From Lutibacter sp. (GTDB taxonomy: Bacteria; Bacteroidota; Bacteroidia; Flavobacteriales; Flavobacteriaceae), in the NCBI RefSeq assembly GCF_030692605.1, contig NZ_JAUYUD010000095.1, forward strand, positions 20,461 to 84,460: a stretch of DNA of 64,000 nucleotides, given 5' to 3'. The notes under the pieces were generated by a model that was not told where the DNA came from, made no database searches, and was given only the letters and a program-made list of their open reading frames with translations. The translations under genes were made by a program, and so were the position numbers. Of this stretch, positions 1 through 9,061 are shown in pieces; within the stretch, counting starts at the first letter, position 1; every line of letters begins with the position of its first letter.

Positions 1-62
1 AGCAAGAACGCAATGTCTGCCATTGAACCAGCATTAATTTCTCCAATTTCTCTTCTTGCCAT
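1..62 (-). CDS. exbD: ExbD/TolR-family biopolymer transport protein, N-terminal fragment
   Basis: Only the first 20 codons lie in the window; the gene runs off the left edge. Read on the minus strand the product begins MARREIGEINAGSMADIAFL, which matches the start of Bacteroidota ExbD proteins: a short basic cytoplasmic tail, then the transmembrane helix carrying the conserved aspartate (here the D of SMADIAF) that takes part in proton flow. ExbD pairs with the ExbB-type protein encoded two genes upstream to power TonB-dependent transport across the outer membrane. It starts 7 nt after the preceding gene, so it is probably in the same operon. Confidence 0.85.
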   Translation of the reverse strand, partial: MARREIGEINAGSMADIAFL

Positions 63-69
63 AACTATT

Positions 70-537
70 TTATTTTAATAGTGATTTTACAAAGTCACTT
101 GCAAAGGCTCCAAAGCCAATTACTCCTAAAATTGCACTATAATTTATACCTGTACTTACCCATTTCGAAACGCTTCCCGCTTCTCCATCAGGTAATACAT
201 TTCCCATCGCATCTGTTACAGCTGCATCTGAAGCTAAAACATATGAAATTACTAATATTACAACCAAAACACCAACTCCCATCATGGTTCTTTTTAAAAC
301 ATCAGGGTGCTTGGCAAGGTTAAGCATAGAGTAACCTACTGCAATAATAATAGTAATTGCTAACAAAATAATCGAGAAAGTAATAAATGGCGCTACAATT
401 GAATCTGAACCGCCACTTGCAAGTGAAGCTGTAATAGCTTCATCACCTTCAGCCATAATTCTAAAGAAGAAAAATATGCCAATAAAACCAATTATTCCAA
501 CGATTATTGTTAATATTTTTGAATTTTTATCACTCAT
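70..537 (-). CDS. Small integral membrane protein between exbB and exbD
   Basis: A 155-residue protein with about four predicted membrane helices (roughly residues 9-28, 48-72, 86-104 and 132-150) and no catalytic motif that I recognise. It lies 8 nt downstream of the exbB-like gene and 7 nt upstream of exbD, so all three are probably co-transcribed. Flavobacteriaceae often carry an uncharacterised membrane protein at this place, and the position suggests a part in assembling or tuning the ExbB-ExbD proton channel. That role is inferred only from neighbours. Confidence 0.8.
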   Translation of the reverse strand: MSDKNSKILTIIVGIIGFIGIFFFFRIMAEGDEAITASLASGGSDSIVAPFITFSIILLAITIIIAVGYSMLNLAKHPDVLKRTMMGVGVLVVILVISYVLASDAAVTDAMGNVLPDGEAGSVSKWVSTGINYSAILGVIGFGAFASDFVKSLLK

Positions 538-545
538 AATTCGTT

Positions 546-1301
546 TTATTTTTTATATCTAACCAAAAGGTCAACAAGTGAAATTGATGCATCTTCCATA
601 CCGTTAACAATACTATCTACTTTAGAAATAATATAGTTATAAAATACTTGAAGAATAATTGCAACAACTAAACCAAATACTGTTGTTAATAATGCCACTT
701 TAATACCTCCTGCAACAACTGTTGGTGAAATATCTCCTGCAGCTTGAATTGAATCAAATGCACTAATCATACCAATTACAGTCCCCATGAAACCAAGCAT
801 TGGAGCTAAAGCAATAAATAAAGATAGCCAAGAAATATTTTTCTCAAGTAATCCCATTTGAACACCACCATAACCAACAACTGCTTTTTCAGCTGCATCA
901 ACACCTTCATCCATTCTATCTAAACCTTGATAAAAAATAGAAGCAACTGGTCCTTTTGTATTTCTACAAACTTCCTTTGCAGCTTCAACACCTCCTGAAG
1001 ATAATGCATCGTCAACGGCACTTACTAATTTTTTAGTATTAGTAGTTGCCATATTTAAATAGATAATTCTTTCAATTGCAATAGCTAATCCTAAAATTAA
1101 GGTTACTAATACAATACCCATAAAGAAAGGTCCACCTTCAATAAAACGTTGTTTTAATTCTTGGTGAAAGGTTTTAGTTTCTGCTGCATCTATTGCAACT
1201 TCTTCTGTGTTTGCTGCATCTTCTTGTGCGTATGCTTGAGGTGCTGCTCCGAATAACAATAATCCTGTAATCGCAAGGATAGTAAATACTCTTTTCATCA
1301 T
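546..1301 (-). CDS. exbB: MotA/TolQ/ExbB proton channel family protein
   Basis: A 251-residue ExbB-type proton channel subunit. I place the start at 1301 (MMKRVFTI) rather than the in-frame ATG 54 nt upstream. From there the protein opens with a clear Sec signal peptide ending around AQAYA-type residues (APQAYA), as in many Bacteroidota ExbB homologues. An acidic stretch follows, then a helix near residues 58-81 and the conserved paired helices in the second half (APMLGFMGTVIGM and KVALLTTVFGLVVA). With ExbD it converts proton flow into energy for TonB-dependent outer membrane transport. It is the first gene of an exbB-membrane protein-exbD operon. Confidence 0.9.
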   Translation of the reverse strand: MMKRVFTILAITGLLLFGAAPQAYAQEDAANTEEVAIDAAETKTFHQELKQRFIEGGPFFMGIVLVTLILGLAIAIERIIYLNMATTNTKKLVSAVDDALSSGGVEAAKEVCRNTKGPVASIFYQGLDRMDEGVDAAEKAVVGYGGVQMGLLEKNISWLSLFIALAPMLGFMGTVIGMISAFDSIQAAGDISPTVVAGGIKVALLTTVFGLVVAIILQVFYNYIISKVDSIVNGMEDASISLVDLLVRYKK

Positions 1302-1593
1302 GTAATAGTTATTTATTAATTTTCTGGTTAAATATATGATTTTTATTTCAAACAAACGAGTCTTTTTAAAGAGTATGAAGAATATTTATCTTCTTAATCA
1401 CCTTTATTTGTGACTTCTTTTGCGTTTGGCAAGTAACAAAAAAATGTTGAATTTTAAAAATATAATATGCACTTTAAAATATTTTTACAGAATGTTCCAT
1501 TTTTTTTATTTTTCACAATAAAATACCCATATTGTAACTATTTATTAAATTTTTTTCCATTAAAAACATTTTTAGTTGAAAAACAAATTATTC

Positions 1594-2625
1594 TCAATTG
1601 CTAATTTCACCTCTTAAAGAAGTAGTGAAAATTGATTTAAAGTCCTTTTTCGGAATTTTTTCACCTAACATATACATGAGTTTAGCCAAAGCAGATTCTG
1701 TAGTAATATCATTACCGCTAATAATTCCAATTTTATTCAATTCAATACTGGTTTCATATTGCCCCATAATAACATTACCACCAATACATTGAGTTACATT
1801 TATAATTTGAATTCCTTTTGAAACAGCCCCTTTTAAAAGATTAATAAACCACGCTTCATTGGGTGCATTTCCTGAGCCATAAGTTTCTAATACAACTCCT
1901 TTCAACCCTTTAATTTCTAGCATACTCTTAACTATTTCTTTTGTAATACCCGGAAATATTTTAAGAATTACGATATTATTATCCAATTTTTTTCTAACCT
2001 GTAATTGTTTTGTTGTGCTATTTTTAAAAAACAACGATTTATTGAATTTTAAATGAACCCCACTTTCACATAACGGCAAAAAATTTGGCGATGTAAATGC
2101 GTTAAAATGCTCTGCATTTACCTTTGTAGTTCTATTTCCTCTATATAATTTATATTCAAAATAGAGGCAAACTTCTTGCACAATAGGTTTTCCGTTTTCT
2201 TGTGCAGAAGCAATTTCAATAGAAGTTATAAGGTTTTCTTTGGCATCTGTTCTCAAATCTCCAATTGGAAGTTGAGAACCCGTAAAAATAATTGGTTTTG
2301 ATAAGTTTTCGAACATAAAACTAATGGCAGAAGCGGTAAAAGACATAGTGTCGGAACCGTGCAATACAACAAAACCATCAAACAAATTATAATTTTCTTC
2401 AATAATTGTTGCAATTGAAATCCATTTTGAAACATTCATGTTAGAAGAATCTATTGGTTCTTCAAACGAAATACTGTCGGTTGTACAATTAAGGTGGTTA
2501 ATCTCCGGAATGTGTTTTATCAATTTATTAAAATTGAAGGTTTTTAATACTCCCGTTTTAAAGTCTTTTACCATTCCAATGGTACCACCGGTGTAAATTA
2601 ATAAAATATGAGGGATTTTTGCCAT
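1594..2625 (-). CDS. ansA: Type I (cytoplasmic) L-asparaginase
   Basis: A 343-residue asparaginase, converting L-asparagine to L-aspartate and ammonia. Both threonine motifs are present: TGGTIGM near residues 12-18 (nucleophile) and LHGSDTM further on; the second usually reads HGTDTM, so Ser replaces Thr there. A lysine in TDAKENL completes the usual set. The start at 2625 (MAKIPHILLIY) is preferred over an upstream in-frame ATG because it gives the normal family N-terminus without a signal peptide. A TAAATTTG -7 element at 2671-2678 fits this start. The gene stands alone, divergent from the zinc peptidase gene. Confidence 0.9.
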   Translation of the reverse strand: MAKIPHILLIYTGGTIGMVKDFKTGVLKTFNFNKLIKHIPEINHLNCTTDSISFEEPIDSSNMNVSKWISIATIIEENYNLFDGFVVLHGSDTMSFTASAISFMFENLSKPIIFTGSQLPIGDLRTDAKENLITSIEIASAQENGKPIVQEVCLYFEYKLYRGNRTTKVNAEHFNAFTSPNFLPLCESGVHLKFNKSLFFKNSTTKQLQVRKKLDNNIVILKIFPGITKEIVKSMLEIKGLKGVVLETYGSGNAPNEAWFINLLKGAVSKGIQIINVTQCIGGNVIMGQYETSIELNKIGIISGNDITTESALAKLMYMLGEKIPKKDFKSIFTTSLRGEISN

Positions 2626-2670
2626 TTTGTCGTGTCTATAGTTTTGGAATAATTTATGTTGTAAATTTAC

Positions 2671-2678
2671 CAAATTTA
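2671..2678 (-). promoter_or_regulatory. -7 promoter element of the asparaginase gene
   Basis: The minus strand reads TAAATTTG, a full match to the Bacteroidota -7 consensus TAnnTTTG, about 45 nt upstream of the chosen start. No TTG -33 element is visible at normal spacing. Confidence 0.45.
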
Positions 2679-2703
2679 AAACACAATACTAAAAAAAGAA
2701 ATT

Positions 2704-3402
2704 ATGGGATTTTATATATTAATTGGAATTATTGCCCTAGCAAGTTGGTTAGTTAGCAATAAATTAAAGAGAAAATTTGCATTCTACTCCAATGTTCAAC
2801 TTCGAAATGGGTTAAGTGGGAGAGAAATTGCTGAAAAAATGCTTCACGACCATGGAATATTTGACGTAAAAGTTATTTCAGCCGCTGGAAAATTGACGGA
2901 TCATTACAATCCTGCAGACAAAACCGTAAATTTAAGCGAATCTGTTTATAATGAACGAAATGCTGCTTCAGCTGCTGTAGCAGCGCACGAAGTTGGTCAT
3001 GCTGTTCAACATGCTCAGGCATATCAATATTTGGAAATGAGATCAAAATTAGTTCCTGTGGTGTCAGTTACTTCTAATTTTTCACAGTGGCTGGTAATTG
3101 GTGGTCTAATTTTAGGTGCAGTATCTAGTAGCGCAAGTGGTATTGGACAAACTATAGCTATAATTGGACTGTTAATGATGGCTATGGCAACAATATTTAG
3201 TTTTATTACCTTACCTGTTGAATATGACGCAAGCAATAGAGCGTTGGGTTGGCTAAAATCGAACAATATGCTCACGGATGCTGAACAAGATGGTGCAAAA
3301 GATTCGTTAAAATGGGCGGCAAGAACTTATTTAGTTGCTGCAATTGGCTCTTTAGCAATGCTACTTTACTGGGGTTTACAGGTTCTAGGTTCTAGAGATT
3401 AA
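2704..3402 (+). CDS. Neutral zinc metallopeptidase, YugP family
   Basis: A 232-residue membrane protein with the zinc-binding motif HEVGH at residues 95-99, as in the bacterial membrane zinc peptidase family that includes Bacillus YugP. One hydrophobic helix lies at the N-terminus, two more follow the motif near residues 127-167, and one lies at the C-terminus. The peptidase domain presumably faces the cytoplasm or membrane surface; its substrate is not known. It is monocistronic: it diverges from the asparaginase gene and is followed by a hairpin terminator. Confidence 0.88.
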   Translation: MGFYILIGIIALASWLVSNKLKRKFAFYSNVQLRNGLSGREIAEKMLHDHGIFDVKVISAAGKLTDHYNPADKTVNLSESVYNERNAASAAVAAHEVGHAVQHAQAYQYLEMRSKLVPVVSVTSNFSQWLVIGGLILGAVSSSASGIGQTIAIIGLLMMAMATIFSFITLPVEYDASNRALGWLKSNNMLTDAEQDGAKDSLKWAARTYLVAAIGSLAMLLYWGLQVLGSRD

Positions 3403-3422
3403 CTAACCTGTATAAAAATATT

Positions 3423-3456
3423 AAAGGGGGTTGAGCACCTGTTCAATCCTCTTTTC
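3423..3456 (+). terminator. Intrinsic terminator after the zinc peptidase gene
   Basis: Arms AAAGGGGGTTGA and TCAATCCTCTTT form a 12-bp stem with two G-U pairs and an 8-nt loop, followed by a T-rich run. It lies 20 nt after the stop codon. Confidence 0.7.
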
Positions 3457-3469
3457 CTTTTTAAAGAAA

Positions 3470-3934
3470 TTATAATTTAATCTGTCTATTTATTTGCTGA
3501 TCTAGTGAAATAAAAGTTTCAGTTCGTGCTACTCCTTTTATAGATTGTATGTCTTTATTTAATAAACTCATTAAATGTTCATTATCTCTACATAAAATTT
3601 TAATGAAAATTGCATAATTACCAGTTGTATAATGACTTTCAATAACTTCTGGAATTTCTTTTAAACGGTTTAATGCTGCCGAATATTTACTTGCAGTATC
3701 TAAAAATATTCCAACAAATGCAAGGGTTTTATAACCTAAAACCTTTGTATTTATCTCAAATTTTGAACCTGTAATTAAACCTGATGCTTCTAATTTTCTT
3801 AACCGTTGATGAATGGCCGCTCCAGAAATTCCAATTTTTTTGCTAATACGTAGAATGGGCGTTCTTGCATCTTCCATTAAATAAGATAAAATTATTTTAT
3901 CTATACCATCAATATGTAACTCTTTTGACTTCAT
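3470..3934 (-). CDS. Lrp/AsnC family transcriptional regulator
   Basis: A 154-residue regulator. The N-terminal winged helix-turn-helix covers about residues 8-60 (DKIILSYLMEDARTPILRIS, then a recognition segment with GAAIHQRLRKLEASG). The C-terminal RAM/ligand-sensing domain follows (VESHYTTGNYAIFIK-like core). Proteins of this family form dimers and octamers that sense amino acids and control amino acid metabolism or transport. The gene is separated from accC by a strong hairpin terminator, so it is not part of the fatty acid operon. Its targets cannot be read from the sequence. Confidence 0.92.
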   Translation of the reverse strand: MKSKELHIDGIDKIILSYLMEDARTPILRISKKIGISGAAIHQRLRKLEASGLITGSKFEINTKVLGYKTLAFVGIFLDTASKYSAALNRLKEIPEVIESHYTTGNYAIFIKILCRDNEHLMSLLNKDIQSIKGVARTETFISLDQQINRQIKL

Positions 3935-3962
3935 TAAGTTTAAATTTGAAATTAAAAGTAAA

Positions 3963-3998
3963 AAAATAAAGGATATGAAACATCATATCCTTTATTTT
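3963..3998 (-). terminator. Intrinsic terminator after accC
   Basis: A perfect 16-bp inverted repeat (AAAATAAAGGATATGA with its complement at 3983-3998) and a 4-nt loop. On the minus strand it ends in a T-rich run 25 nt beyond the accC stop codon, and it separates accC from the Lrp-type gene. Confidence 0.85.
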
Positions 3999-4022
3999 AA
4001 TTTATATTTAAAACTATATTTA

Positions 4023-5366
4023 TTATTCTTTTTCAATAATAAAGTCATCCATAAATTTAGTCGTATAATTTCCTGATATATAATCTGGATGGTCCATTAA
4101 TTGCCTGTGAAATGGTATGGTTGTTTTTATTCCCTCAATCACAAATTCATCCAAAGCTCTTTTCATTTTACTTATTGCCTCTTCCCTAGTTTGAGCAGTT
4201 GTAATAAGTTTAGCAATCATAGAATCGTAATTTGGAGGTATTGTATACCCTGCATACACATGAGTATCAATTCTAATACCATGACCTCCTGGTAAATGAA
4301 GTGTTGTAATTTTTCCTGGTGAGGGTCTAAAATCTTTATAAGGATCTTCAGCATTAATTCTACATTCTATAGAATGCAATTTTGGCAGGTAATTTTTACC
4401 TGAAATTGGTATTCCAGCTGCAACTTTTATTTGCTCATAAACCAAATCGTAATCTATTACTTGTTCCGTAATTGGGTGTTCTACCTGAATACGAGTATTC
4501 ATTTCCATAAAATAGAAATTTCGGTGTTTATCTACCAGAAACTCAACAGTACCAACACCTTCATACGCAATATATTCAGCTGCCTTAATAGCTGCCTCTC
4601 CCATTTTTTTTCTCAATTGAGGGGTCATAAATGGTGATGGTGCCTCCTCAGTTAATTTTTGATGACGACGTTGAACAGAACAATCTCTTTCAGATAAGTG
4701 ACAGGCTCTACCGTATGCATCACCAACAATTTGAATTTCAATATGACGTGGTTCTTCTATTAATTTTTCCATATACATGGCATCATTTCCAAAACTAGCA
4801 GCAGCTTCTTGTTTGGCTGAATCCCAAGCTCCTTGTAATTTGCTTTTCTCCCAAACAGCGCGCATTCCTTTACCACCGCCACCAGCAGTTGCCTTTATCA
4901 TTACAGGGTAACCCATTTCATCGGCTAAACTTTCAGCTTCTTCAAATGTATCTAATAAACCTTCTGAACCTGGAATTGTAGGAACACCAGCAGCCTTCAT
5001 GGTGGCTCTAGCCGAAGCTTTATCTCCCATTTTATTAATCATATCAGCTGAAGCACCAATAAACTTAATGTTATAATCTTCACACATCTTAGAAAATTTG
5101 GCGTTTTCAGACAAAAATCCATAACCTGGATGAATAGCATCTGCATTGGTTATTTCTGCAGCCGCCAAAATAGCTGACATTTTTAAATAGGATTCACTAC
5201 TTGGAGGAGGACCTATGCAAACCGCTTCATCAGCAAATCGAACATGTAAACTTTCCTCATCTGCAGTGGAATAAACGGCTACGGTTTTAACACCAATTTC
5301 TTTACAAGTTCTAATAACTCGCAAAGCTATTTCGCCTCTATTGGCAATTAATATTTTTTTAAACAT
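4023..5366 (-). CDS. accC: Acetyl-CoA carboxylase, biotin carboxylase subunit
   Basis: A 447-residue biotin carboxylase, full length for the family. It carries the N-terminal domain ([20 protein letters not shown]), the ATP-grasp glycine-rich loop ([12 protein letters not shown]), the [13 protein letters not shown] segment and the catalytic NTRIQVEHP motif. It carboxylates the biotin on AccB with bicarbonate and ATP, the first half of malonyl-CoA synthesis. It is the last gene of fabH-accB-accC, 81 nt after accB, and is followed by a strong terminator. The acyl-CoA carboxylase operon further right has its own biotin carrier but is the decarboxylase type, so this subunit most likely serves fatty acid synthesis. 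Confidence 0.97.
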   Translation of the reverse strand: MFKKILIANRGEIALRVIRTCKEIGVKTVAVYSTADEESLHVRFADEAVCIGPPPSSESYLKMSAILAAAEITNADAIHPGYGFLSENAKFSKMCEDYNIKFIGASADMINKMGDKASARATMKAAGVPTIPGSEGLLDTFEEAESLADEMGYPVMIKATAGGGGKGMRAVWEKSKLQGAWDSAKQEAAASFGNDAMYMEKLIEEPRHIEIQIVGDAYGRACHLSERDCSVQRRHQKLTEEAPSPFMTPQLRKKMGEAAIKAAEYIAYEGVGTVEFLVDKHRNFYFMEMNTRIQVEHPITEQVIDYDLVYEQIKVAAGIPISGKNYLPKLHSIECRINAEDPYKDFRPSPGKITTLHLPGGHGIRIDTHVYAGYTIPPNYDSMIAKLITTAQTREEAISKMKRALDEFVIEGIKTTIPFHRQLMDHPDYISGNYTTKFMDDFIIEKE

Positions 5367-5447
5367 AAATTCTTTAAATTTTCAATAATCAAAAACATAC
5401 TCCATTACATTTAAAATGGAATTTAGCATTGAAAATTGGGATTTATA

Positions 5448-5930
5448 TTAAGATGGATCCACTAAAAATAATGGCTGACCAAATTCGACTGGTGTACCAT
5501 TTTCTACTAATATTTTAACTATTTTACCCGAAATTTCAGATTCTATTTCATTAAATAATTTCATTGCTTCAATAATACAAACAACGGTATTATTAGAAAC
5601 AATATCTCCAACTTCAACAAACACAGGTTTATCTGGTGAAGATCTTCGATAAAACGTTCCAATAATTGGAGATTTTATCTCAATATATTTACTTGATATT
5701 TCAGCTGCTTTAATTTCAGCAGAAACGGTTGGCTGAGAAACTTGTTCTCCAGATGAAGCAACCATTGGCATTTGTTGCATGCCCATTGGAGCTTGTTGAA
5801 TATAGGTCGTTTCAGAACGTTCACCTCCTGTTTTAATGGTTATTTTAATATCTTCCATCTCCAACTTTACTTCGCTTGCGCCAGATTTAGCAACAAATTT
5901 AATTAAGTTTTGAATATCTCTTAAATCCAT
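5448..5930 (-). CDS. accB: Acetyl-CoA carboxylase biotin carboxyl carrier protein
   Basis: A 160-residue BCCP. The N-terminal helix region ([17 protein letters not shown]) is typical of AccB. A Gln/Met/Pro-rich flexible linker spans about residues 43-70, and the biotinyl domain has the EAMKLF motif with the biotinylated lysine at residue 124. It carries carboxybiotin between AccC and the carboxyltransferase. It lies 28 nt downstream of fabH and upstream of accC, the common Bacteroidota order. Confidence 0.96.
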   Translation of the reverse strand: MDLRDIQNLIKFVAKSGASEVKLEMEDIKITIKTGGERSETTYIQQAPMGMQQMPMVASSGEQVSQPTVSAEIKAAEISSKYIEIKSPIIGTFYRRSSPDKPVFVEVGDIVSNNTVVCIIEAMKLFNEIESEISGKIVKILVENGTPVEFGQPLFLVDPS

Positions 5931-5958
5931 ATTCGAATAGTTTTAGGTTGTTAATTTA

Positions 5959-6954
5959 TTAAGAATTATATGCCCATTTAAAGTAAATAGATCCCCAAGT
6001 GAATCCACCTCCAAATGCAGCAAAAATTATAGTATCTCCTTTTTTTAATTGTGTTTCGTAATCGGCAAGTAATAATGGTAAAGTTGCAGAGGTCGTATTC
6101 CCATAATGCTCAATATTCATCATTACTTTAGAACTTTCTAATTTTATTCTATTTGCAGTCGCTTCAATAATACGTCTATTTGCCTGATGTGCCGCTAACC
6201 AATTTACATCTTTTTTGGTTAAATTATTTCTTTTTAATATTTTGACAGCTACATCGGCCATATTAAAAACGGCATTTTTAAATACTGTTTTCCCATCTTG
6301 ATAAACAAAATTCTCTCTTTTATCAATAGCCTCCTTTGTAACAGGATACATTGAACCACTTGCTTTCACTTGTAAAAAATCTCTTCCTGCTCCGTCACTT
6401 CTTAAATATTCATCTTGTAAACCAAGACCTTCAAAATTAGGTTCAAATAAAACTGCACCTGCGCCATCTCCAAAAATAATGCAGGTAGCTCTATCGGTAT
6501 AATCTATCATAGACGAGCATTTGTCTGCACCAATTAGTAGTATTTTTTTATATCTGCCAGACTCAATATATTTTGCAGCAACAGACATTCCGTATAAAAA
6601 ACTAGAGCAAGCCGCTTCTAAATCAAACCCAAAAGCATTAACGGCTCCAATTTCACTTGCAACAAATGCAGCAGTTACAGCAGCTTGCATATCAGGTGTA
6701 GCAGTGGAAACTATTACTATTTCAATTTCGGCTGGGTCTAATTTACTCTTTTCAATTAAGTTTTGAGTAGCTTTAATGGCCATAAAAGAAGTTCCTTTAC
6801 CTTCTCCTTTTAAGATACGGCGTTCTCTTATTCCAGTTCTTGAAAAAATCCACTCATCATTAGTATCTACCATTTTTTCCAACATTTCATTCGATAAAAT
6901 ATCGTCTGGTACGTATTTTCCAATGGCGGTTATGGCTGCAGTAATTTTTGTCAT
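5959..6954 (-). CDS. fabH: 3-oxoacyl-ACP synthase III (KAS III)
   Basis: A 331-residue FabH, which condenses a short acyl-CoA primer with malonyl-ACP to start fatty acid synthesis. The catalytic triad is visible: Cys116 in EAACSSFLYG, His in AAHQANRRI and Asn in HYGNTTSA. The TNDEWIFSRTGIRERR segment near residues 31-46 is a family hallmark. In Flavobacteriaceae such enzymes often use branched acyl primers, but that cannot be seen here. It opens the fabH-accB-accC operon; a terminator and a -7 element lie between it and rpmF. Confidence 0.96.
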   Translation of the reverse strand: MTKITAAITAIGKYVPDDILSNEMLEKMVDTNDEWIFSRTGIRERRILKGEGKGTSFMAIKATQNLIEKSKLDPAEIEIVIVSTATPDMQAAVTAAFVASEIGAVNAFGFDLEAACSSFLYGMSVAAKYIESGRYKKILLIGADKCSSMIDYTDRATCIIFGDGAGAVLFEPNFEGLGLQDEYLRSDGAGRDFLQVKASGSMYPVTKEAIDKRENFVYQDGKTVFKNAVFNMADVAVKILKRNNLTKKDVNWLAAHQANRRIIEATANRIKLESSKVMMNIEHYGNTTSATLPLLLADYETQLKKGDTIIFAAFGGGFTWGSIYFKWAYNS

Positions 6955-6985
6955 AAATTAATTTCTTTTAGTTAAAAAAGAGGCT

Positions 6986-6993
6986 CAAATGTA
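6986..6993 (-). promoter_or_regulatory. -7 promoter element of fabH-accB-accC
   Basis: The minus strand reads TACATTTG (TAnnTTTG), about 32 nt upstream of the fabH start and just after the rpmF terminator. No -33 element is evident. Confidence 0.45.
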
Positions 6994-7060
6994 GTGAATT
7001 TTATTCTTAAACTTTGGTTAAAAAATTCACTTTTTTGATAAAAAAGAGGTCAAAAAACAA

Positions 7061-7088
7061 AAAAAACTCTCAAAATTGAGAGTTTTTT
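7061..7088 (-). terminator. Intrinsic terminator after rpmF
   Basis: Perfect 13-bp stem AAAAAACTCTCAA/TTGAGAGTTTTTT with a 2-nt central AA. It lies 18 nt beyond the rpmF stop and the arms supply a T run on either strand. It splits DUF177-rpmF from fabH, which are often co-transcribed in other bacteria. Confidence 0.85.
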
Positions 7089-7106
7089 GCCTAAAACCGA
7101 GTTTTA

Positions 7107-7304
7107 TTAAGCTTGAATAATTTCTTCTGAATCTATTACGATTTGACCTCTATAATAAAGTTTTCCTTCGTGCCAATGTGCTCTATGGTATAAATGAGCT
7201 TCACCCGTTGTAGGATCTATTGCAACTTGAGGAGCCACAGCTTTGTAATGAGTTCTTCTTTTATCTCTTCTCGTTTTCGATATTTTTCTTTTAGGATGTG
7301 CCAT
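7107..7304 (-). CDS. rpmF: 50S ribosomal protein L32
   Basis: A 65-residue L32 with the standard start [20 protein letters not shown]. It contains no cysteine, so it is the zinc-independent form. Its start overlaps the end of the DUF177 gene by 14 nt, which suggests translational coupling of the pair. Confidence 0.97.
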   Translation of the reverse strand: MAHPKRKISKTRRDKRRTHYKAVAPQVAIDPTTGEAHLYHRAHWHEGKLYYRGQIVIDSEEIIQA

Positions 7305-7875
7305 TGGTTGTATTTTTATCTATTTGTATATTTTTTAATTTACTCCAAACAGGATTTATTTCCTTGTCTGTTTCGGCTTCTGCCTCTTGTTCTTGCTCTA
7401 ATTCTTCATGTGATTGAAGTTCAAACTCTTTCAATTTATCAAGTATTTCCGAACTTAACGAGCCGTCTAAAACTCCTGGATGAATTCTTTTAAATGGTAT
7501 TGCTAAAGCAATTGCTTCATATATATATTGTGCAACATTTACTTTAAAATCCATATGAGGTAAAATCAATAATTCCTCATTCTCATCATTGTATTCTTCA
7601 CCAAATTTAATAATTAAATTCAATTCATCTTTAATAGAATAATGGTATAACTCATTTGTTAGATCACAGGCAAGCTCGACCCATCCATTAAAATTGAACG
7701 TTAATTCAAAAATAGTTGCCTTTTTTAAAAAAGACAAATTCACGGTTACTTCAGAATTATTAAACTCTTCGTACTTAAAAAAATCAAAGAACTTTTGTTC
7801 AATTATGTATTCAAACTGATGGATTCCTTCTTTTAATCCTACAAAAGAAATATCAAACTCCTTTAAATCTTTCAT
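7291..7875 (-). CDS. DUF177/YceD-family protein
   Basis: A 194-residue member of the YceD (DUF177) family. The family has a poorly understood link to ribosomal RNA and large-subunit assembly, and in most bacteria it is encoded directly before rpmF, as here. The family core (ACDLTNE, where others have CxR..P..) is recognisable at residues 70-80. An acidic, Glu-rich tail ([16 protein letters not shown]) precedes the C-terminus. The gene overlaps rpmF by 14 nt and is preceded by a TATCTTTG -7 element at 7899-7906. Confidence 0.85.
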   Translation of the reverse strand: MKDLKEFDISFVGLKEGIHQFEYIIEQKFFDFFKYEEFNNSEVTVNLSFLKKATIFELTFNFNGWVELACDLTNELYHYSIKDELNLIIKFGEEYNDENEELLILPHMDFKVNVAQYIYEAIALAIPFKRIHPGVLDGSLSSEILDKLKEFELQSHEELEQEQEAEAETDKEINPVWSKLKNIQIDKNTTNGTS

Positions 7876-7898
7876 ATTAGAACTTCAATTTGAGCGTG

Positions 7899-7906
7899 CA
7901 AAGATA
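7899..7906 (-). promoter_or_regulatory. -7 promoter element of DUF177-rpmF
   Basis: The minus strand reads TATCTTTG, a full TAnnTTTG match 24 nt upstream of the DUF177 start codon. No clear -33 element. Confidence 0.45.
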
Positions 7907-7944
7907 TAATTATATCTATAAATATTAAAATTTTTTTTGAAAAT

Positions 7945-8997
7945 TTAATGATCTTCCTTTTGAACGCTAATTTTTAAAGTGTTTTCAATCAAACTTTTAT
8001 ATTCAGTTCTTGTTTTATAAACTTTTAAAGCAGTAAAAACCGCTTCTTTAAAAGAATTTATATTGGCTTTATTTTTACCTGCTATTTCATAAGCAGTACC
8101 GTGATCGGGTGATGTTCTAATCTTATCCAATCCTGCAGTATAATTTACACCTTCTCCAAATGACAGTGTTTTAAAGGGCGCAAGCCCTTGATCGTGGTAC
8201 ATTGCCAAAATAGCATCGAAATTTTTATAATTGCCTGAACCGAAGAAACTATCTGCTGCATAAGGTCCATAAATTAATTTACCTTCCTGCTGGATTTCAG
8301 CAAGAGTTGGTCTTATAATTTCATCATCTTCAGAACCTATTACACCATTATCTCCACAATGCGGATTTAAACCTAAAACTGCAATTTTTGGTTTTGTAAT
8401 GGCAAAATCGCGAATAAGTGTTTTGTGCAGAATTTCAACTTTCTTTTTTATTAATGCTGAAGTTACCTCAGATGCAATTTTTGAAACTGGAATGTGACCA
8501 GTTATAAGTCCTATTTTTAAATTTTCAGACATTAAAATCATTAAACTTTCTCCGTCTATTTTAGACTCTAAATATTCAGTATGACCAGGAAATTTAAAAT
8601 TTTCTGATTGAATGTTATCCTTATTAATAGGTGCCGTAATCAACACTCCAATTTCATTAACTAATAATGCATTGGTTGCTGCTTCTAGTGATTTAAAAGC
8701 ATATGCTCCTGCTTCTTTCGATATTTCCCCAGGATTAATTTCAAATTCTTCGTTCCACAAATTAAGCACGTTTAATTTTCCATCAATAGCATTCTCAACT
8801 CTTTTAATACCATTAATTTGTATGTCGAAATCAATAAACTTTTTATAGGCCGAAATCAGTTTGGCAGAAGCAAAAATAACAGGCGTACAAAAATCAAACA
8901 TTCGTTTGTCTGAAAAGGTTTTTAAGATAATTTCTATACCTATTCCATTATAATCTCCAATAGAAATACCAAGTATTATTTTTTCAGAATTGTCCAT
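7945..8997 (-). CDS. pdxA: 4-hydroxythreonine-4-phosphate dehydrogenase
   Basis: A 350-residue PdxA of the DXP-dependent pyridoxal phosphate pathway. It oxidises 4-phosphooxy-threonine with NAD to the aminoketone that PdxJ condenses with DXP. Family motifs are present: ISIGDYNGIGIE at the start, TAPINKDNI, PGHTEYLE (metal-binding His), GLNPHCGDNG and MYHDQGLAPFK. It is divergent from the riboflavin synthase gene, with about 64 nt between them that must hold both promoters. Confidence 0.95.
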   Translation of the reverse strand: MDNSEKIILGISIGDYNGIGIEIILKTFSDKRMFDFCTPVIFASAKLISAYKKFIDFDIQINGIKRVENAIDGKLNVLNLWNEEFEINPGEISKEAGAYAFKSLEAATNALLVNEIGVLITAPINKDNIQSENFKFPGHTEYLESKIDGESLMILMSENLKIGLITGHIPVSKIASEVTSALIKKKVEILHKTLIRDFAITKPKIAVLGLNPHCGDNGVIGSEDDEIIRPTLAEIQQEGKLIYGPYAADSFFGSGNYKNFDAILAMYHDQGLAPFKTLSFGEGVNYTAGLDKIRTSPDHGTAYEIAGKNKANINSFKEAVFTALKVYKTRTEYKSLIENTLKISVQKEDH

Positions 8998-9016
8998 AAA
9001 TAAGGTTAATTATATG

Positions 9017-9024
9017 TATTTTTG
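9017..9024 (+). promoter_or_regulatory. -7 promoter element of the riboflavin synthase gene
   Basis: TATTTTTG matches TAnnTTTG, 37 nt before the start codon. A possible -33 TTG at 8990-8992 is 24 nt away, slightly beyond the usual spacing. Confidence 0.45.
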
Positions 9025-9031
9025 AATGGGT

Positions 9032-9039
9032 CAAAAGTA
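9032..9039 (-). promoter_or_regulatory. -7 promoter element of pdxA
   Basis: The minus strand reads TACTTTTG (TAnnTTTG), 35 nt upstream of the pdxA start, so the divergent pdxA and riboflavin synthase promoters overlap. Confidence 0.4.
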
Positions 9040-9061
9040 ATCAAATAAAATTGAAAAAAAT

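Noticed and set aside
1302..1593. Small gene or RNA between exbB and the asparaginase gene
   Set aside because: The 292-nt stretch is AT-rich with only a weak GAAGA/TCTTC hairpin and no reading frame or promoter pair that I can support.
7194..7493. 99-codon plus-strand frame across rpmF and the DUF177 gene
   Set aside because: It lies opposite two well-supported genes and gives no recognisable protein.
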